Positions 23,568 through 35,595 are shown, counted from the stretch's first letter. The stretch: DNA of 64,000 nucleotides from Adineta vaga (GCA_021613535.1 CP075494.1:2976001-3040000); one strand, 5' to 3'. Translations and numbers: made by a program. The notes: generated by a model not told the origin, from the letters alone.

Positions 23568-24238
23568 CTATAGAAAAGCCTTTACAATAACAAGAAATAT
23601 TAAAAAAAAAGATGATAATTTCAATTGATTAGTACCATTCATTATACAACCGATATCTTTCCAATCTACTACAGGTAAATTTACAATGCCATATAATGCA
23701 GCAGTTTCATTTGCGATTGTATAATTAACTGGTTGTGTGTCGAATACAGGAGTAATTTTCTCCAGATAGTTTTCTATACCCGAGGGTGCAAATAATATTT
23801 GTATATGTACTGGTTTAGAATTTAAATTTCGAACTGATTGTGATGCATTTCTTGGAATATAAACCGTTGTACCAGCTTGTGCACAAAATTGATCACCATT
23901 GACATAGAATTGAAGAGTACCATTGATAATAAAAAATGTTTCATCTTCTCTCATATGAAAATGATTTCCAGCTCCTTCATTCATGTAAACGATTCCTTCT
24001 ACAATAGTAAATTGATTAGCTGTTTGATTTCCACGAACGATGATTTTGTAAATTGCATTTGGATATGGTAATACATGAACAGATTGACCTTCGTTTGGTT
24101 TAACGACTGCATAGGATGTTGATTGACTAACTAAGAAGAAAAGGGTTCCTTATCAACAGTCTATATATAGTTGTATATGTACTTACATATAGAAGCAGCA
24201 AATAGCAAAGTAGCAATAAAACTTTTGTAAATAAACAT
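23568..24238 (-). CDS. secreted/GPI-type cupin 2 (204 aa), paralogue of cupin 1
   Basis: Exon 1 (24238-24187) encodes the signal peptide (MFIYKSFIATLLFAAS). After a 56-nt intron, exon 2 (24130-23568) completes 204 residues. Cupin motif 1 is kept (HFHMREDETFFIING: two His and the Glu). In motif 2 the metal-binding His is replaced by Gln (PRNASQSVRN, codon CAA). It aligns along its length with the neighbouring cupin 1, including the segment PSGIENYLEKITPVF after the barrel. Unlike cupin 1 it ends in a hydrophobic tail (SSFFLIFLVIVKAFL) suggestive of a GPI signal. The pair probably arose by local inverted duplication. Confidence 0.8.
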
Positions 24239-25052
24239 GTTCTCCAACGACTTTAAAAACTATCTATATAATATCATGTACAATAATTTATACATATGCC
24301 ACTTCCGTTTTTATTTTTTGTTTTTGATTATGACATGTCTCGCATAGAAATCATTTTATATGAGCAATATATGATCATACTATCTATTTCTCCGAGTAAA
24401 TTATTTAGTATATTTTTACCTACCATAACTTCCTTTTCGTACCTCAACGTATACTCAAATCATGTTTGATCAATATCTTCAATAATAGTGACGATAGGTT
24501 ATTTTTCTCTGTCAATTATGAAAAGAAAAAATAACCTTGATATAAAATGAGTCATTTATTGCACTAATTGACTGAAATTCAACCGCAAAGGAAACGAGCA
24601 AGGTGAAAAAAACAATAATGTTATACTCAAAGTTCATTAGATAATTGTTAATAAGAGTGTTATTGATTTTCAATCTATTACACACATCAATAAAATCTTG
24701 ATAAAACAAGACTTCTATAGATTATTTTTCTGTATGATTATGACTAAAATTCACAATATAATTAACAGAGTGTCATAGTTGATTTATCTATTTTTTATTT
24801 AAATGAATGTATATTCTAAGCCATAGATGGTGTATATATTTTTGATTCTTCTTGCACTGTTTCAGTCATTCTTGTATTTTATTGTTCTATAAGGACTTCG
24901 GAACAGTAAACTAAGTAGTAGGTAAAAATAATATTTGAAATAAAAGTTTTATCTATTATGAAATTCTTTTAATAAAATAAATGAATTTTTCTTTTCAGTT
25001 TTAATTAATATTTGAAATTTTGATTTCAGATAGAAATCTACTTCGAAATATT
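24239..25052. other. intergenic, gene-poor
   Basis: AT-rich sequence. A 65-codon minus-strand ORF (24512-24709) includes a hydrophobic signal-like stretch but nothing downstream to support it. No other feature was seen. Confidence 0.3.
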
Positions 25053-25225
25053 CGTTATCAGATATGGTTTATGGCTGAAATTTATTAATGAAGGTATCGA
25101 AATTCGTGTTAAAATTATTCAAAGAATGTTGATAAGATATTTATTTAATTTTGTTGTTTATTGTCAATTAATTCAAAACTCTGATGATGAAAAAATAACT
25201 TAATTTACTATTCAATTCAAATGAT
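25053..25225 (+). pseudogene. relic of the DUF3684/HSP90-ATPase gene N-terminus
   Basis: Base by base this segment follows the coding start of the large gene at 26924, specifically its region ~26960-27130. Shared blocks include the stretches meaning 'DLWLKIINEG' and 'LIQNSDD' (ATTAATTCAAAACTCTGATG here, near-identical there). The copy has lost several bases, is out of frame in places and ends in stops. It is the eroded remains of a tandem copy about 1.9 kb upstream of the intact one. Confidence 0.7.
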
Positions 25226-25345
25226 CTAAGTAAATTCAATTTGTGATGTATTTACATTCATTAAAATTCATTAAGATCCCTCAAAAATCAAGATGTTTGT
25301 ACATTGCAGCACATTTTATCAAAACTTTACAAAAAAGAATGGAAT

Positions 25346-25371
25346 TATATGTATATATATATATATATATA
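25346..25371. repeat. (TA)n microsatellite
   Basis: An alternating TA/GTA run of about 26 bases. Confidence 0.8.
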
Positions 25372-25467
25372 CAGTAGTTATAACATTCTCAATCAAAAAG
25401 AAGAAGATTGAGCAAGGACATCTTGTAGTTTTTCCAGAAGACTCTGTCGTTCTTCTTTTGTTGCTGA

Positions 25468-25996
25468 TCAAATTTCTTCTTTCGGTGCTTGAATATCTGA
25501 TGATGTATTGAGTATAAATATCTCCGATGATCCGATATGTTTCTTGACGAGAAATGTCAATACTCTCTCAGTTAAAGTATTTACAGGTGATATCGAATGA
25601 AATTGATTTGTAGCAACATGCATTACATTACCAGGAAAATGATGTCTTGATTTCACATGACAAAGAGTACTGGGAAGAATTTTAGGTGGATCAAAGATAT
25701 TTCCTTGATGTCGTAAAAATTTATATGTAAAATTTTCATCCTTCTTATCGACAATTTCCCATCATTTTTCATGATACTCACCTTGTAGAAAACGAGTAGT
25801 GAATGCATGTAAGTCGATGATTGTGCACATTTGTTTCTGTACAATCAATAAACCAGTTAATCTGATATTCATTTCTCATGTTATATTTATCTTGCCCACA
25901 ACAGATTTGAATCATAACACCAGGAACAGTACGAACATCAGCATAGGACCAATTACGAACTTGATCTTTGATGACATCCCAATATGCTTGCTTCAT
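25468..25996 (-). pseudogene. disrupted gene for a ~175-residue conserved-looking protein
   Basis: Reading from 25996 the frame MKQAYWDVIKDQVRNWSYAD...VHNHRL is followed, in the next frame, by FLQGEYHEK, a TGA, then WEIVDKKDENFTYKFLRHQG and on to SRHHFPGNVMHVATNQFHS, ending at a TGA at 25468. The pieces read as one protein with one frameshift (near 25800) and one nonsense codon. A canonical-looking GTGAGT occurs there, but no acceptor restores the frame, so an intron does not rescue it. The His-rich block is reminiscent of cupin or 2-oxoglutarate-type folds, but I cannot name the family. Confidence 0.5.
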
Positions 25997-26923
25997 CTTA
26001 ATAGACAGTTGTATCGAACTAAATCAAGTGAATGTACTTAAGATTGAAAGTATTATTTAATGCAAACAAATGTTACCGAAAAATAAAACTTACAATTTAT
26101 TTGCTTGTATGACTGGTAGTCTGTAGCGGTGTGTGAATGTGTTTCTTATCGTCTTGTATATATCTGATTAATAGTTAAACGCATCACCTTATATATTTTC
26201 GTTCGTCTGTTGCTAGATTGTGAAAAAATCCAGTTCCTCTAACTATGGAATGATTCATGACTTTTATATAGATTTTATAACTTCACCATCTTGTGCATCG
26301 CAGGAATAATGTATCATTATGATTTCGTAATTTAAAAATATTCATTTGCGATATTTTAATCCAAATTTTGTCTTAAAGTTTATATCATTTTGAAAATAGA
26401 TAATTGCCAATTCGGAAAACCTTTCGGAAAAATGATTAAAGTAATGTTTATAATGTTCGAAATTTTAAAGAAATTCGAAACGATTTTGTTTGAGATGAAA
26501 GAAGTTGGATTTTTTAGTCGAAGTACATTATGAATAATTGTATATTCATCATTTTATATACTGAATAGAAATCTGAATTGAACTTGATAAATACCTAATA
26601 ATTATTTTTAGTATTTTCTTAATGTCATTCACTTCTATTAAAATTCAAAAATATTGAGCCATTCTATTATAGTAAATCTGGTAGAAACTTAAATTTATCA
26701 AACAACTTGATTTTAATATACTCTATAAGTCATAGATGTCGGCTGTTGATGGTATTTTTATACGTTATTTTTGTCGTTTTTTTCATTTAAATCTCTTCAT
26801 CTTTTTTCATTCTCACATATTCGTGTATTTTGTACTCCAATAACTGAACTTTCATATCTCAAGCAGATACAAATGATTACATATTTTTCTAACTTTTAGA
26901 TTGAAAATAAATAAAAAAAGACA
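25997..26923. other. intergenic with promoter of the DUF3684-type gene
   Basis: About 930 bp of AT-rich sequence. A pyrimidine-rich AG lies at 26898-26899, 25 bases before the downstream ATG, a probable splice or trans-splice acceptor. No gene was seen. Confidence 0.35.
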
Positions 26924-29900
26924 ATGATTGAAGAAACCATTCCGGAAGATTTATCATCAGATGATTTATGGTTGAAAATCATTAATGAAGGTGTCGAAGA
27001 CCGTGTTGAAGTTAATCAAAGAATGTTAATTGATAAAATGTTGGCAAGATATTCATCTGAGTTTGTTGTTTATCGTGAATTAATTCAAAATTCTGATGAT
27101 GCACAAGCAACTTCATTCGTTATTCAATTCAAATGTACTACTATTAATAAAACATCAACAATAGATCATTTTAATCATTGTTCAATGACTGAAATTCGTA
27201 CAATGAATAATGGGAAAATATTCAATGAAGAGGATTGGAAAAGAGTTCTAACAATAGCTGAAGGAAATACAAATAGTGATGCAATTGGACAATTTGGTGT
27301 TGGTTTCTTTTCGGTTTTTTCTTATTCAGAAAAACCAATGATTCAATCAGGAAAACATTGTCTAGCTTTTGTTTGGCAAAATGGAAAATCATTAACAACA
27401 TTTCGAAAAGAATTATCTTTAGATGAACAATCATCATTCACATCAATTATTCTGCCAATGAAACATAAATACATTCTTAAAACAATAGATGATGAATCGA
27501 CTAATGAAATAATTCCTGTTTTGAATTTAATACAATTAAAATCCTTTTTAATTAAAGTTCTTTCATTTACAAAATATCTCAATAAAATAAGTATTCAAAT
27601 AAATAATATCAAGGTTTTCCAAGTAAATAAAATAAGAAAACCAATATCATCGATGAAATTATCATTAACAACAAAATCGAATAAACAACAAAATTTTCTT
27701 CATTTAAAATCAATGATTCAAACAGAACAAACGTTTCAGATTGTCGACGGTCCATCAATTGCTTTCAATCATATTGATGTAGAAGCTGATGTAAAAATCG
27801 ATGAAGATCTTCATAAACAAATTGAAAATGTTTTGAAAAAACGTCTACCTTCAACTATTCATATTGGACTTTTATTTCTATCAAACCAGGTCAGTTTTAG
27901 TTCATTTTTATAGATTTCCATATTGCTCTTGTTCCTTATCGTCTACTATAGATATTTGAAAAAGAGCAATGGAATCTTTTGATAAATGATCGAATGTTAC
28001 AAGATTTAATTCCATTGAAAGATTCTCAAGGAAAAATGTTTCCCACGGGTCAAGTCTTTGTTGGTTTAGGAACACGTCAATCCACAGGTGATTGGAATGC
28101 ATATCTATAGCCATTTGATACCAACAATTGAACGAGAAAATCTCGATTTACAAGATCCATATATTTCTATTTGGAATGAACACCTACTTCGATCTATTGG
28201 AAATGTTATTCGTTTAATTTATGAACAGACAATAGTTGATGCTGTAACTAATTTTTCACAGCATCTCAATAGTATTCTTTCTTCTTACGCGTTTCAAACA
28301 TCAGTACCCAATAAAGTTATCGGTTAGTACGTTTTCTGTATGTCTATTTCGATATATTTAAATCATTTTTCATATATTCGTTTTTTATTCTAGGTGAAAT
28401 TCTTCTCGATGGATTTTTTTCATTGGATAAAGATATTTTTGTACCAATTCAACGATCTCCATCTGATAATCAACTTTCATTAAGTTCATCACGTAAAGCA
28501 TTTCTTAGTACTTCTAAATACATTGAAAAGTTTCTCTCCATACCACTCGTTCCATTCGACATTGGACAAAATGATTTTTTTCAAATATTAAAACAACATA
28601 ATGAAATTCAAGAAATTGATTTTAATCTAATCTTAGAAAAAATTCCTGAATCAATATTTTTAGTTGACGAATTAATTGAATTGCTTCGTTGGTTATGTTC
28701 AACTTCAATTTCCGATAAATCTTTTATCAAAGAAATTCTTTCCGAAATTTATTATCGTGAAACGTATCAATCATCAATAGTACAATTAGAACATATTCGA
28801 CATTATGATGCTTTAAATCTTTCGCCACGTCTTCCCCTTCCATCCAATGTTTTACCATGCAACATTGTTAATCATATATCTCAAGAAGATTTACAAAAGA
28901 AATTGTCGTTATCAAATATATCGACAAGAAATTTAATTTCATTTTATCTTCTTAGCACTCAACATTATTTATTTGAGAATGAAATAACATCACAGATTCT
29001 TTTGAATCTTCTTTTTCAACATTGGATTCAATTTAATACTAATGATTTAAATCACATCAAAACAATCCTATCAAAATTAAGATGTATTTCAACAAATCAA
29101 GGAATGAAATTGCCTGAAGAATCTTATATTCCTTCAACAAACATATCTGAAGATTTACCTATTATTACATTTTCTATTTTACAGGATGATCAAGAGCAAT
29201 CAACCGACTATCCTCTATCAACTGAATTTCTTAAATCAATCGGATGTCGAACGATGCTTTTTCCAACAATCACAGATTTCAATACAAATGATCAAACATT
29301 ACAAAGTTTTATTCAAGATTTATTGAAACAACGAAAGCATATGAGTGATTCAGATTTAAATGCTTTGAGAAATAATCGATGTCTTACAGGTTAACCTGTT
29401 TTCTTGATACAATAATCATATCTTTATCTCTATTTAGGGATAACATTCGAGTATAATGGCGAAATAAAACGTAAATATAAAGGAAATGAATTACATTTTC
29501 CCTCGGTTGCAAAACAACTGCAATGGAAAGAATTACTAATCATTGATTGGATTGATATAAATCCTTTATCAGAAGAATATCTCTTTCTCAAAGAACTTGG
29601 TGTAAAAGAAGTAGTTGATTTACAAGAATTGATCGTTCGTATTGCACAAGAACATGATCGAAAATCAACAGTTCAATCCGAATATAAACTACCACGATCA
29701 TTAATTTATTTTGCCGAAAATTTTCGAAAATATTATTCGAAATTTTGGGAAACGTATCAGGTAGAAACTTCTTTTCTTCCTTCATCTCCTCCAGAAGTCG
29801 ATCAATCAACAGAAGTTATTCTAACAACTCCTCAGTCCGTTTTTAAAGGTATAAATTTTTAATAGAATTTCTATTTGATCGATTTCTTACCAATAGAATC

Positions 29901-32257
29901 AAATCCTTTATGTTCAACTTTATTACCTGATGTTCTTCGATATTTCTCACGTTGTTTCGATATAAGTTTACTTGGAATCAAATCTCGTCCAGATTTAGAA
30001 ACAGCATTTGATAGTTTAATGAATAAACGAAATGAAATCTTAACAGTTGAAACAGCTTCAAAATATTTTTCGTATTTAAATAAATTAGATGGTCTCAATA
30101 AAACATTTATTGATAGAATTTCAAAGGAATCATTCATACCTCTACAAGGTTTAACTTCTTCTTCTTATTCTCTTCCATCTCAAGTATTTATTCGTTCAAA
30201 TTCTGCTGATGAAATAGCCACAACTGGTCTTATTGATTATATTGATTATGGTCCTGAAGGAAATTCATTTCTTTTTCGAATTGGAGTTGTTTCATATCCA
30301 TCTGCTGAAACTTTAGTAGAATTACTTCTTGAACGACAATCAACTTATTTTGCACAAACAGATGACCTGATCACAAGCAAATTACGTATTTATACAAATT
30401 GTTTAAAACAATTAGCATCTATTTCTGATATCAAACAAAAATTGTCTTCAGAACCATTAAAAACTCGTTTGATAAATGAACCTTGGTGTTTAGCCTACCG
30501 AACAATTCAACATGAAGACGATATAAATGAAAAGATCTTTCAAATAGCAAAACCATGTGATATTTATCTCGATGACGATCATCAATCATCTATTGATCTT
30601 CAACCATTATGTGCACCGGACGAATCAGATTTAATGAAATTATATGAAACATTTGGAGCTAAATGGTTATCAGAATCTGTTCAAAGAACTTTAATGCATA
30701 TTGGTTTGTTTTCTGTTGTTATTCTCATTTGAAATTTCTATATCGAAGAGTTTTTAGGGAAAGTTTTTACAACAGAACGAAGTCAACAACTTTATGAATT
30801 GATTGATCATCGTTTGGATATGTTATTCGTTAATAAAAGAGTAAAATTAATTAATTCTTATGAAATTCACATATACTTTTCTTTTAGGGTGAATATTTAG
30901 AAAATATCGATGAAAATCGTTTGAATTTATTACGAAAACATTTATCTATTTATGAAAGTGAAGGAATTCAATGTGAAATAACATTTCAATCTCGAACAAT
31001 GACATTAGACGTAAGATTTTAATCTTTCTTTTCAAATAATTTCTCTTTTTTTTTGTTTTTCTTTTAATTCAAGTCAACAAATTGTAGTTCATGTGTTCTG
31101 GAATATGAGAAAAATCAAGTCAATTTATATATTCATAAAGATCTTCCAACATTTGATTATATTGATATTGCAAATGAATTAACTCGATTTGTTCATAAAA
31201 AACCACTTGAAACATTAGTTCATTCAATAAGTGATAAACTTTCGTCACCATTAGAAACACTCAAACGACGTGGAATACCAGTCGATAGATTATTAAAAAA
31301 TAAACAACAACAACGTAAGTTAAAATCTCGCGAAGTTCGTATTCTATACTTTCATCTTCCAATTGTTCTCTTAGAAATAAAATTAGCATTCAAACCAGAG
31401 AATCAAGTATCAAAATCTAATAATCAATATAAACCATCGATAGACAAAGTATCAAATGGATTTCCTCAAAATATCCAAGAGTAATTTTGTTGTTTCTTTC
31501 AAAACAAATTTCTATATGTTTATATTTATAGTTTCTTATCTCCGATGTCTAATGAATCATTTCAAAAATATTCAAGTAATATTGAACGAGATTTTATCGA
31601 TGATTTTCGCAAAGATCAATCATTAAATCCAATTGATATGGATCAAATGATAAAAACAAGTCGATCCTATTCTCAAAATGAATTTCATCATACTGACTCT
31701 TCACGATATGAAACCAACAATTCCTGTGAATGTATTCCATCATCAAATATGCTTCGTTATCCAATTCTTCTTCACAATATTCCACTTTACATCGATGAAA
31801 ATGTTCTTGTAACAAATCTCATGATTCAACAAGGAGAACAATTAGCTTATCTCTTATCGTCACTTGCAGAACAAGTTTTTCATATGTCACAATCAGTGAT
31901 TCATCTTTTTCGTGATATAAACAGTGGTAAGAAGTTCATATCGAATAGTTTCATTGGATTTTTGTCTTTGTTTTAGCTCGCATTGCGTTTAATAATAATG
32001 GTGCATTGTTTTTTAATCTTCGTTATTTTGAACAAGTCTTTGGGAATGATTTGCAAACGGATTCGTCGTCAAATTCAATTGTACGTACGATAATTAATTT
32101 TTATTTTGTAATCTTTTGTCATGAATTAACACATAATATTCATGTAAATCATAATTTAAATTTTCTTCATTGTTTCGAAAGAGTTCTTGTGAAATTTATT
32201 GATGAAAAAGATGTTTTTCTATCGAAATTTTCTTTTATTTCTCAACTAAATGAATAA
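26924..32257 (+). CDS. DUF3684-type giant protein: HSP90-like ATPase N-terminus, HExxH C-terminus (~1,592 aa), one frameshift
   Basis: Eleven exons: 26924-27889, 27952-28322, 28394-29389, 29438-29848, 29897-30703, 30758-30840, 30888-31010, 31074-31314, 31375-31480, 31532-31926 and 31977-32257. The N-terminal ~220 residues form a GHKL/HSP90-like ATPase site: RELIQNSDDAQATS (N-box Glu, Asn and Asp), RTMNNGKIFNEEDW, and IGQFGVGFFSVFS (glycine lid). The mid-region has the repeated architecture of the fungal DUF3684 family (LGIKSRPDLETAF; then PSQVF followed by YIDYGPEGNSFL). The C-terminus ends with CHELTHNIHVNHN, an HExxH zinc-like motif. Exon 2 contains one extra base near 28088 (QSTG then IGMHIYSHLIPTIERE in the next frame); no intron explains it, so it is a mutation or an assembly error. 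The role is unknown; sacsin-like chaperone action is only an analogy. The family is mainly fungal, so transfer is likely. Confidence 0.75.
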
Positions 32258-32311
32258 AAATGTTCATTTAAAAAAAAACAAAAATTTTCTAATCATCAAC
32301 CAAAATTACAT

Positions 32312-34206
32312 TTAAGAATCTAGAATTTTAGATGAAATTGGTGTTGTCATTAACATTGGTTCTTTCACAGTTTCCTCGCCTGTTACATGTCCTGGAGGTA
32401 ATGGAATTGGATCAGTATCAGTTCGTTTTGGTCCAGCAAATGAATGTCGAGCAGAAAAAAACCAATAAAACGTGGCAATAATCGCAACACCACCAATAAC
32501 AACAATGGCATAATTCATATTGTCTTTCGTTATTGGATAATTTGCTGGAAAAAGCATAATAATCGAAGTAATAGCAAGCCAAATGGATGATACAATAGCA
32601 ATTGGAACACCGAATCGACCGAGATGAAATTCTCCGCGAGGAAATTTCTTTCGCGCAAATGTACAACGAAGAAAAATTGGTATTAAATAAGAAACTTGAT
32701 AACCAAGTGTTGCAATAGCAATAATTGCTGCAAATGCTGTTGTAGAAATTAATTGAAGCAAAAGAAGAGTTGAATCAATAATAAAAACAACGAAAACATT
32801 TGCTAATGGAGTTTTTGTTGGTTTAAATATCCATCGAAGAAGATGTGAACACGGAAATACACCATCACGAGCCATTGCAAATCTTTGTATTTCGAAAGAA
32901 GAAAAAAACAAATCAAATTGATTTTCATCAAAAGAAAAATCTTCTTACCCAATTCGAGTTGTTACTGTCATTCCTGACATTCCTCCAAAATGTAGATTGA
33001 TAATCAATAAAATTGTTAATGCTAAAGCACCTCGATGTGGTACAGCTAATTGATAAACCGCAACACATAGGTTAATCGCTTGATTATCATTACCATATCC
33101 TTTCATAAATGTCGTGACATTTGGAATGGCAAAAAGAAGTGCAAGTAAATAAATAAAACCCACTAAAGAACTACAAATACAAGTACCAATAATACCATGA
33201 GGAGCTTTTTTAAAAATAGAATTTATATGAATAATGATTAGAATTACAAAAAGATTTGTTTTATACCTGCTTTTCCTGCACTTTGAGTTTCTTCAGCTAA
33301 ATGTGCACCAGCTTTTAACAGAAAAGCAAGAATGAAATGGAAATCGCATATATATATTTATGAATTTACTACCTTCATATCCAGAAAAGGAAAATAATGT
33401 CGAAAGAATGCTTATAAAACAAACATAAATAAATGGAAAACCAGTTCCATTATGAGTTGATGTAAACACATCAGAGATTGTCGCTCGTTGTGGAGTCATT
33501 AGAAAAAGAACAAGAACAATACTTATTGTCGAACCAATTTGTACAAATGTAGCTAAATTATTCAACCATCCTTGTTGATCAATACGAAGTGCATTTTGAA
33601 TTGCCCATACAAATGTTATTCCAACCGAAATACCTACTTGAATACCAATACTTAACGATGGTCTACCATCGAGAATAAATGCCGCATTGACTATCGTTGC
33701 AAAACCGGATGAAAAAGCTGCATCACCTATTGATTCGTTCGAATGATTAACAATTAAATATAGATTCAATTAGATTTACCAGCGAAATTACCAACAAAAT
33801 TAAACCATCCACAAATGAATGAAGCTAGAGGAGCATAGCGAGGAGGTACAAGTTGACCTGCCCTTGAAAACGAGAACAAAATCAAATGAGATTGATAAAT
33901 AAAATACGGAGATTCCTACCAATAATAAACCGAACCAGCACTTGGATATACTGAACAAATTTCTGCTAAAGAAAGACCAATAAGAATTGTAAAAAACGAT
34001 CCAAGAATCCATGACCAAATAATCACACTTGATCCACCTGTATTCAGTGCAAAAGTAAAACCAATCGAAATTGAAGTTAAAACATTGACAGTTGTAAAAC
34101 AAAAAGCAAAGGACATAAATGGTGAAAAACCACGATAAAGTTCTTGTGTATATCCCAGTTCATGAAGTACATCATCATCGGATTCTTTTTCAACTTGTTT
34201 AATCAT
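32312..34206 (-). CDS. APC-superfamily amino-acid/GABA-type permease (531 aa)
   Basis: Six exons, 34206-33920, 33862-33780, 33726-33373, 33311-33267, 33204-32949 and 32882-32312, give 531 residues. The short N-terminal cytoplasmic part contains ELGYTQELYRGFSPFMSFAF, the usual entry to helix 1 in the Uga4/BAT1/HNM1 group. Helix 1 is followed by SVYPSAGSVYYWAGQLVP, typical of APC transporters. The stretch FSGYEAGAHLAEETQSAGKAAPHGI is the conserved helix-6/loop signature of GABA and choline permeases. About 12 hydrophobic segments can be counted and the tail is polar. It should import amino acids, GABA or a related amine at the plasma membrane. This subfamily is common in fungi, plants and bacteria and uncommon in animals, which hints at transfer. 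Start at the first ATG; the frame is open slightly further upstream. Confidence 0.85.
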
Positions 34207-34851
34207 TAAAATATCGATAGAACAAATCTGATTGTATAAAAAAAGAAAGAAAGAATCGTCTATTGACAAAAGAATATTATCATAAGATTAATCTATTTTA
34301 TGGTATGCAGGAAGATTAAATATTAGAATGTCGGTTTATATAGATTGTCTTTATCACATTTTTTTTTCGTTTTTTCTACTGAAAAAATTTGCTTGTGAAG
34401 GATAAATGAAAAGAACAGATAAAATATAACAAAAGGATATAATCATATGAAGCTTTTTGTTTCGTACACAAAATTTTTCAATAATACTTTACATATTGAT
34501 GAAGGATTTATCGAAAAAACAAATGAGCATCTTTGATTTGGAATTAATTTAAGTCTATAGTCTATGAATGATAAATAAAACTTGAATTTCTAATGATTAT
34601 CATTTCTCGTGATTTAGATTCGTTTTTTGAAGTTCACATAGCTTTTTAAGCCATTCATTTTTTAGAGCTTACAATTTGATCTTACTTAATATTCATTATG
34701 AATTTTTTGAAGATTATCGTTTATTTTCTGAAATTTCAAAAGAAATAAAAATTTTAATGAAATATCATTGATTAATAAATGATTTATATAAAGAAATCAG
34801 TTCTGATACATTCAAATAAATTAATATTCATCAACATTTTTAGCTGATATT
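34207..34851. other. intergenic, no gene seen
   Basis: A very AT-rich 645-bp gap between the permease start and the 3' end of the Pro-repeat gene. No feature was identified. Confidence 0.35.
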
Positions 34852-35595
34852 TTACCATTCATCTGTGCCAAGGTAAGATTGTGGTTCAGAGGGTTCAACA
34901 ACAGGTTCCGGTGGGGGTGGTTCATAGACAGGTTCTGGTGGAGGTGGTTCATAGTATGGTTCTGGCGGGGGTGGTTCATAAACAGGTTCCGGTGGAGGTG
35001 GTTCATAAACAGGTTCCGGTGGAGGTGGTTCATAGACAGGTTCCGGTGGGGGTGGTTCATAAACAGGTTCCGGTGGAGGTGGTTCATAGTATGGTTCTGG
35101 CGGGGGTGGTTCATAGACAGGTTCTGGTGGAGGTGGTTCATAAACAGGTTCTGGCGGGGGTGGTTCATAGACAGGTTCTGATGGAGGTGGTTCGTAATAC
35201 TCAACAGTTGGTTGAGAAGGTGGCGGTTCACAATATTCGATAGTTGGTTTAGGTTGAACAACGACAACTGGTTCTGGTTGTCTTTGTGGTGTACGTCTTT
35301 GCGGTGATGGTACTCGTGTGGGTCGTGCTACAGGTCGATTTTGTTGTGTTCTTACAACAGTGTGTGTCTCAGTTCTTCTTACAACAACAGGTGTTTGTCT
35401 TGTCGTTGGTGTAGCAACAGGTGGTGGTTTGTATTGATAATTATCATCAATACGAATAACTGAAGGTTGTTGATGAACTGTTCGTGGTTGAATAACAACA
35501 TTTGTATCAACTTTGTTACAACTTGTTCCGCATCCACATTTTTCTTCACATCCTTTACAACAACAACAGCAGCAGCAACAACATTCTTTACACAT
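34852..35595 (-). CDS. Cys-cluster protein with tandem Pro-Val-Tyr-Glu repeats (247 aa)
   Basis: The ATG at 35593-35595 lies immediately after TTTTGTTTCAG, a strong acceptor, so an upstream 5' exon or a trans-spliced leader is likely. Residues 1-30 contain an uninterrupted run of nine Cys within a Cys/Lys/Glu/Gly region (ECC...KGCEEKCGCGTSC), which could be palmitoylated or metal-binding. Residues ~30-115 are basic, with Thr/Arg/Gln. From ~120 to 235 come ten or so copies of a 9-residue unit, PVYEPPPPE, with PYYEPPPPE variants. The C-terminus is SEPQSYLGTDEW. Poly-Pro next to Tyr suggests SH3/WW-type binding or a structural matrix role; neither is shown. On the DNA the 27-bp units keep several other frames open, which creates false ORFs on both strands. 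Confidence 0.75.
   Translation of the reverse strand: MCKECCCCCCCCCKGCEEKCGCGTSCNKVDTNVVIQPRTVHQQPSVIRIDDNYQYKPPPVATPTTRQTPVVVRRTETHTVVRTQQNRPVARPTRVPSPQRRTPQRQPEPVVVVQPKPTIEYCEPPPSQPTVEYYEPPPSEPVYEPPPPEPVYEPPPPEPVYEPPPPEPYYEPPPPEPVYEPPPPEPVYEPPPPEPVYEPPPPEPVYEPPPPEPYYEPPPPEPVYEPPPPEPVVEPSEPQSYLGTDEW
34905..35215. repeat. 27-bp tandem repeat array (about 11 units)
   Basis: Units read GGTTCATA(G/A)ACAGGTTC(C/T)GG on the plus strand with small substitutions. The two units encoding PYY instead of PVY recur with the same spacing of five units, which suggests that a block of five units was duplicated. The array lies in the coding region of the Pro-repeat protein. Confidence 0.9.

Noticed and set aside
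29849-29896. In-frame TAA TAG in the DUF3684-type gene
   Set aside because: They lie in a 48-nt GT-AG intron whose removal joins VFK to ESNPLC in frame.
34879-35243. Long plus-strand Arg/Trp- and Val-rich ORFs
   Set aside because: Shadows of the 27-bp repeat array that codes for the Pro-repeat protein on the minus strand.
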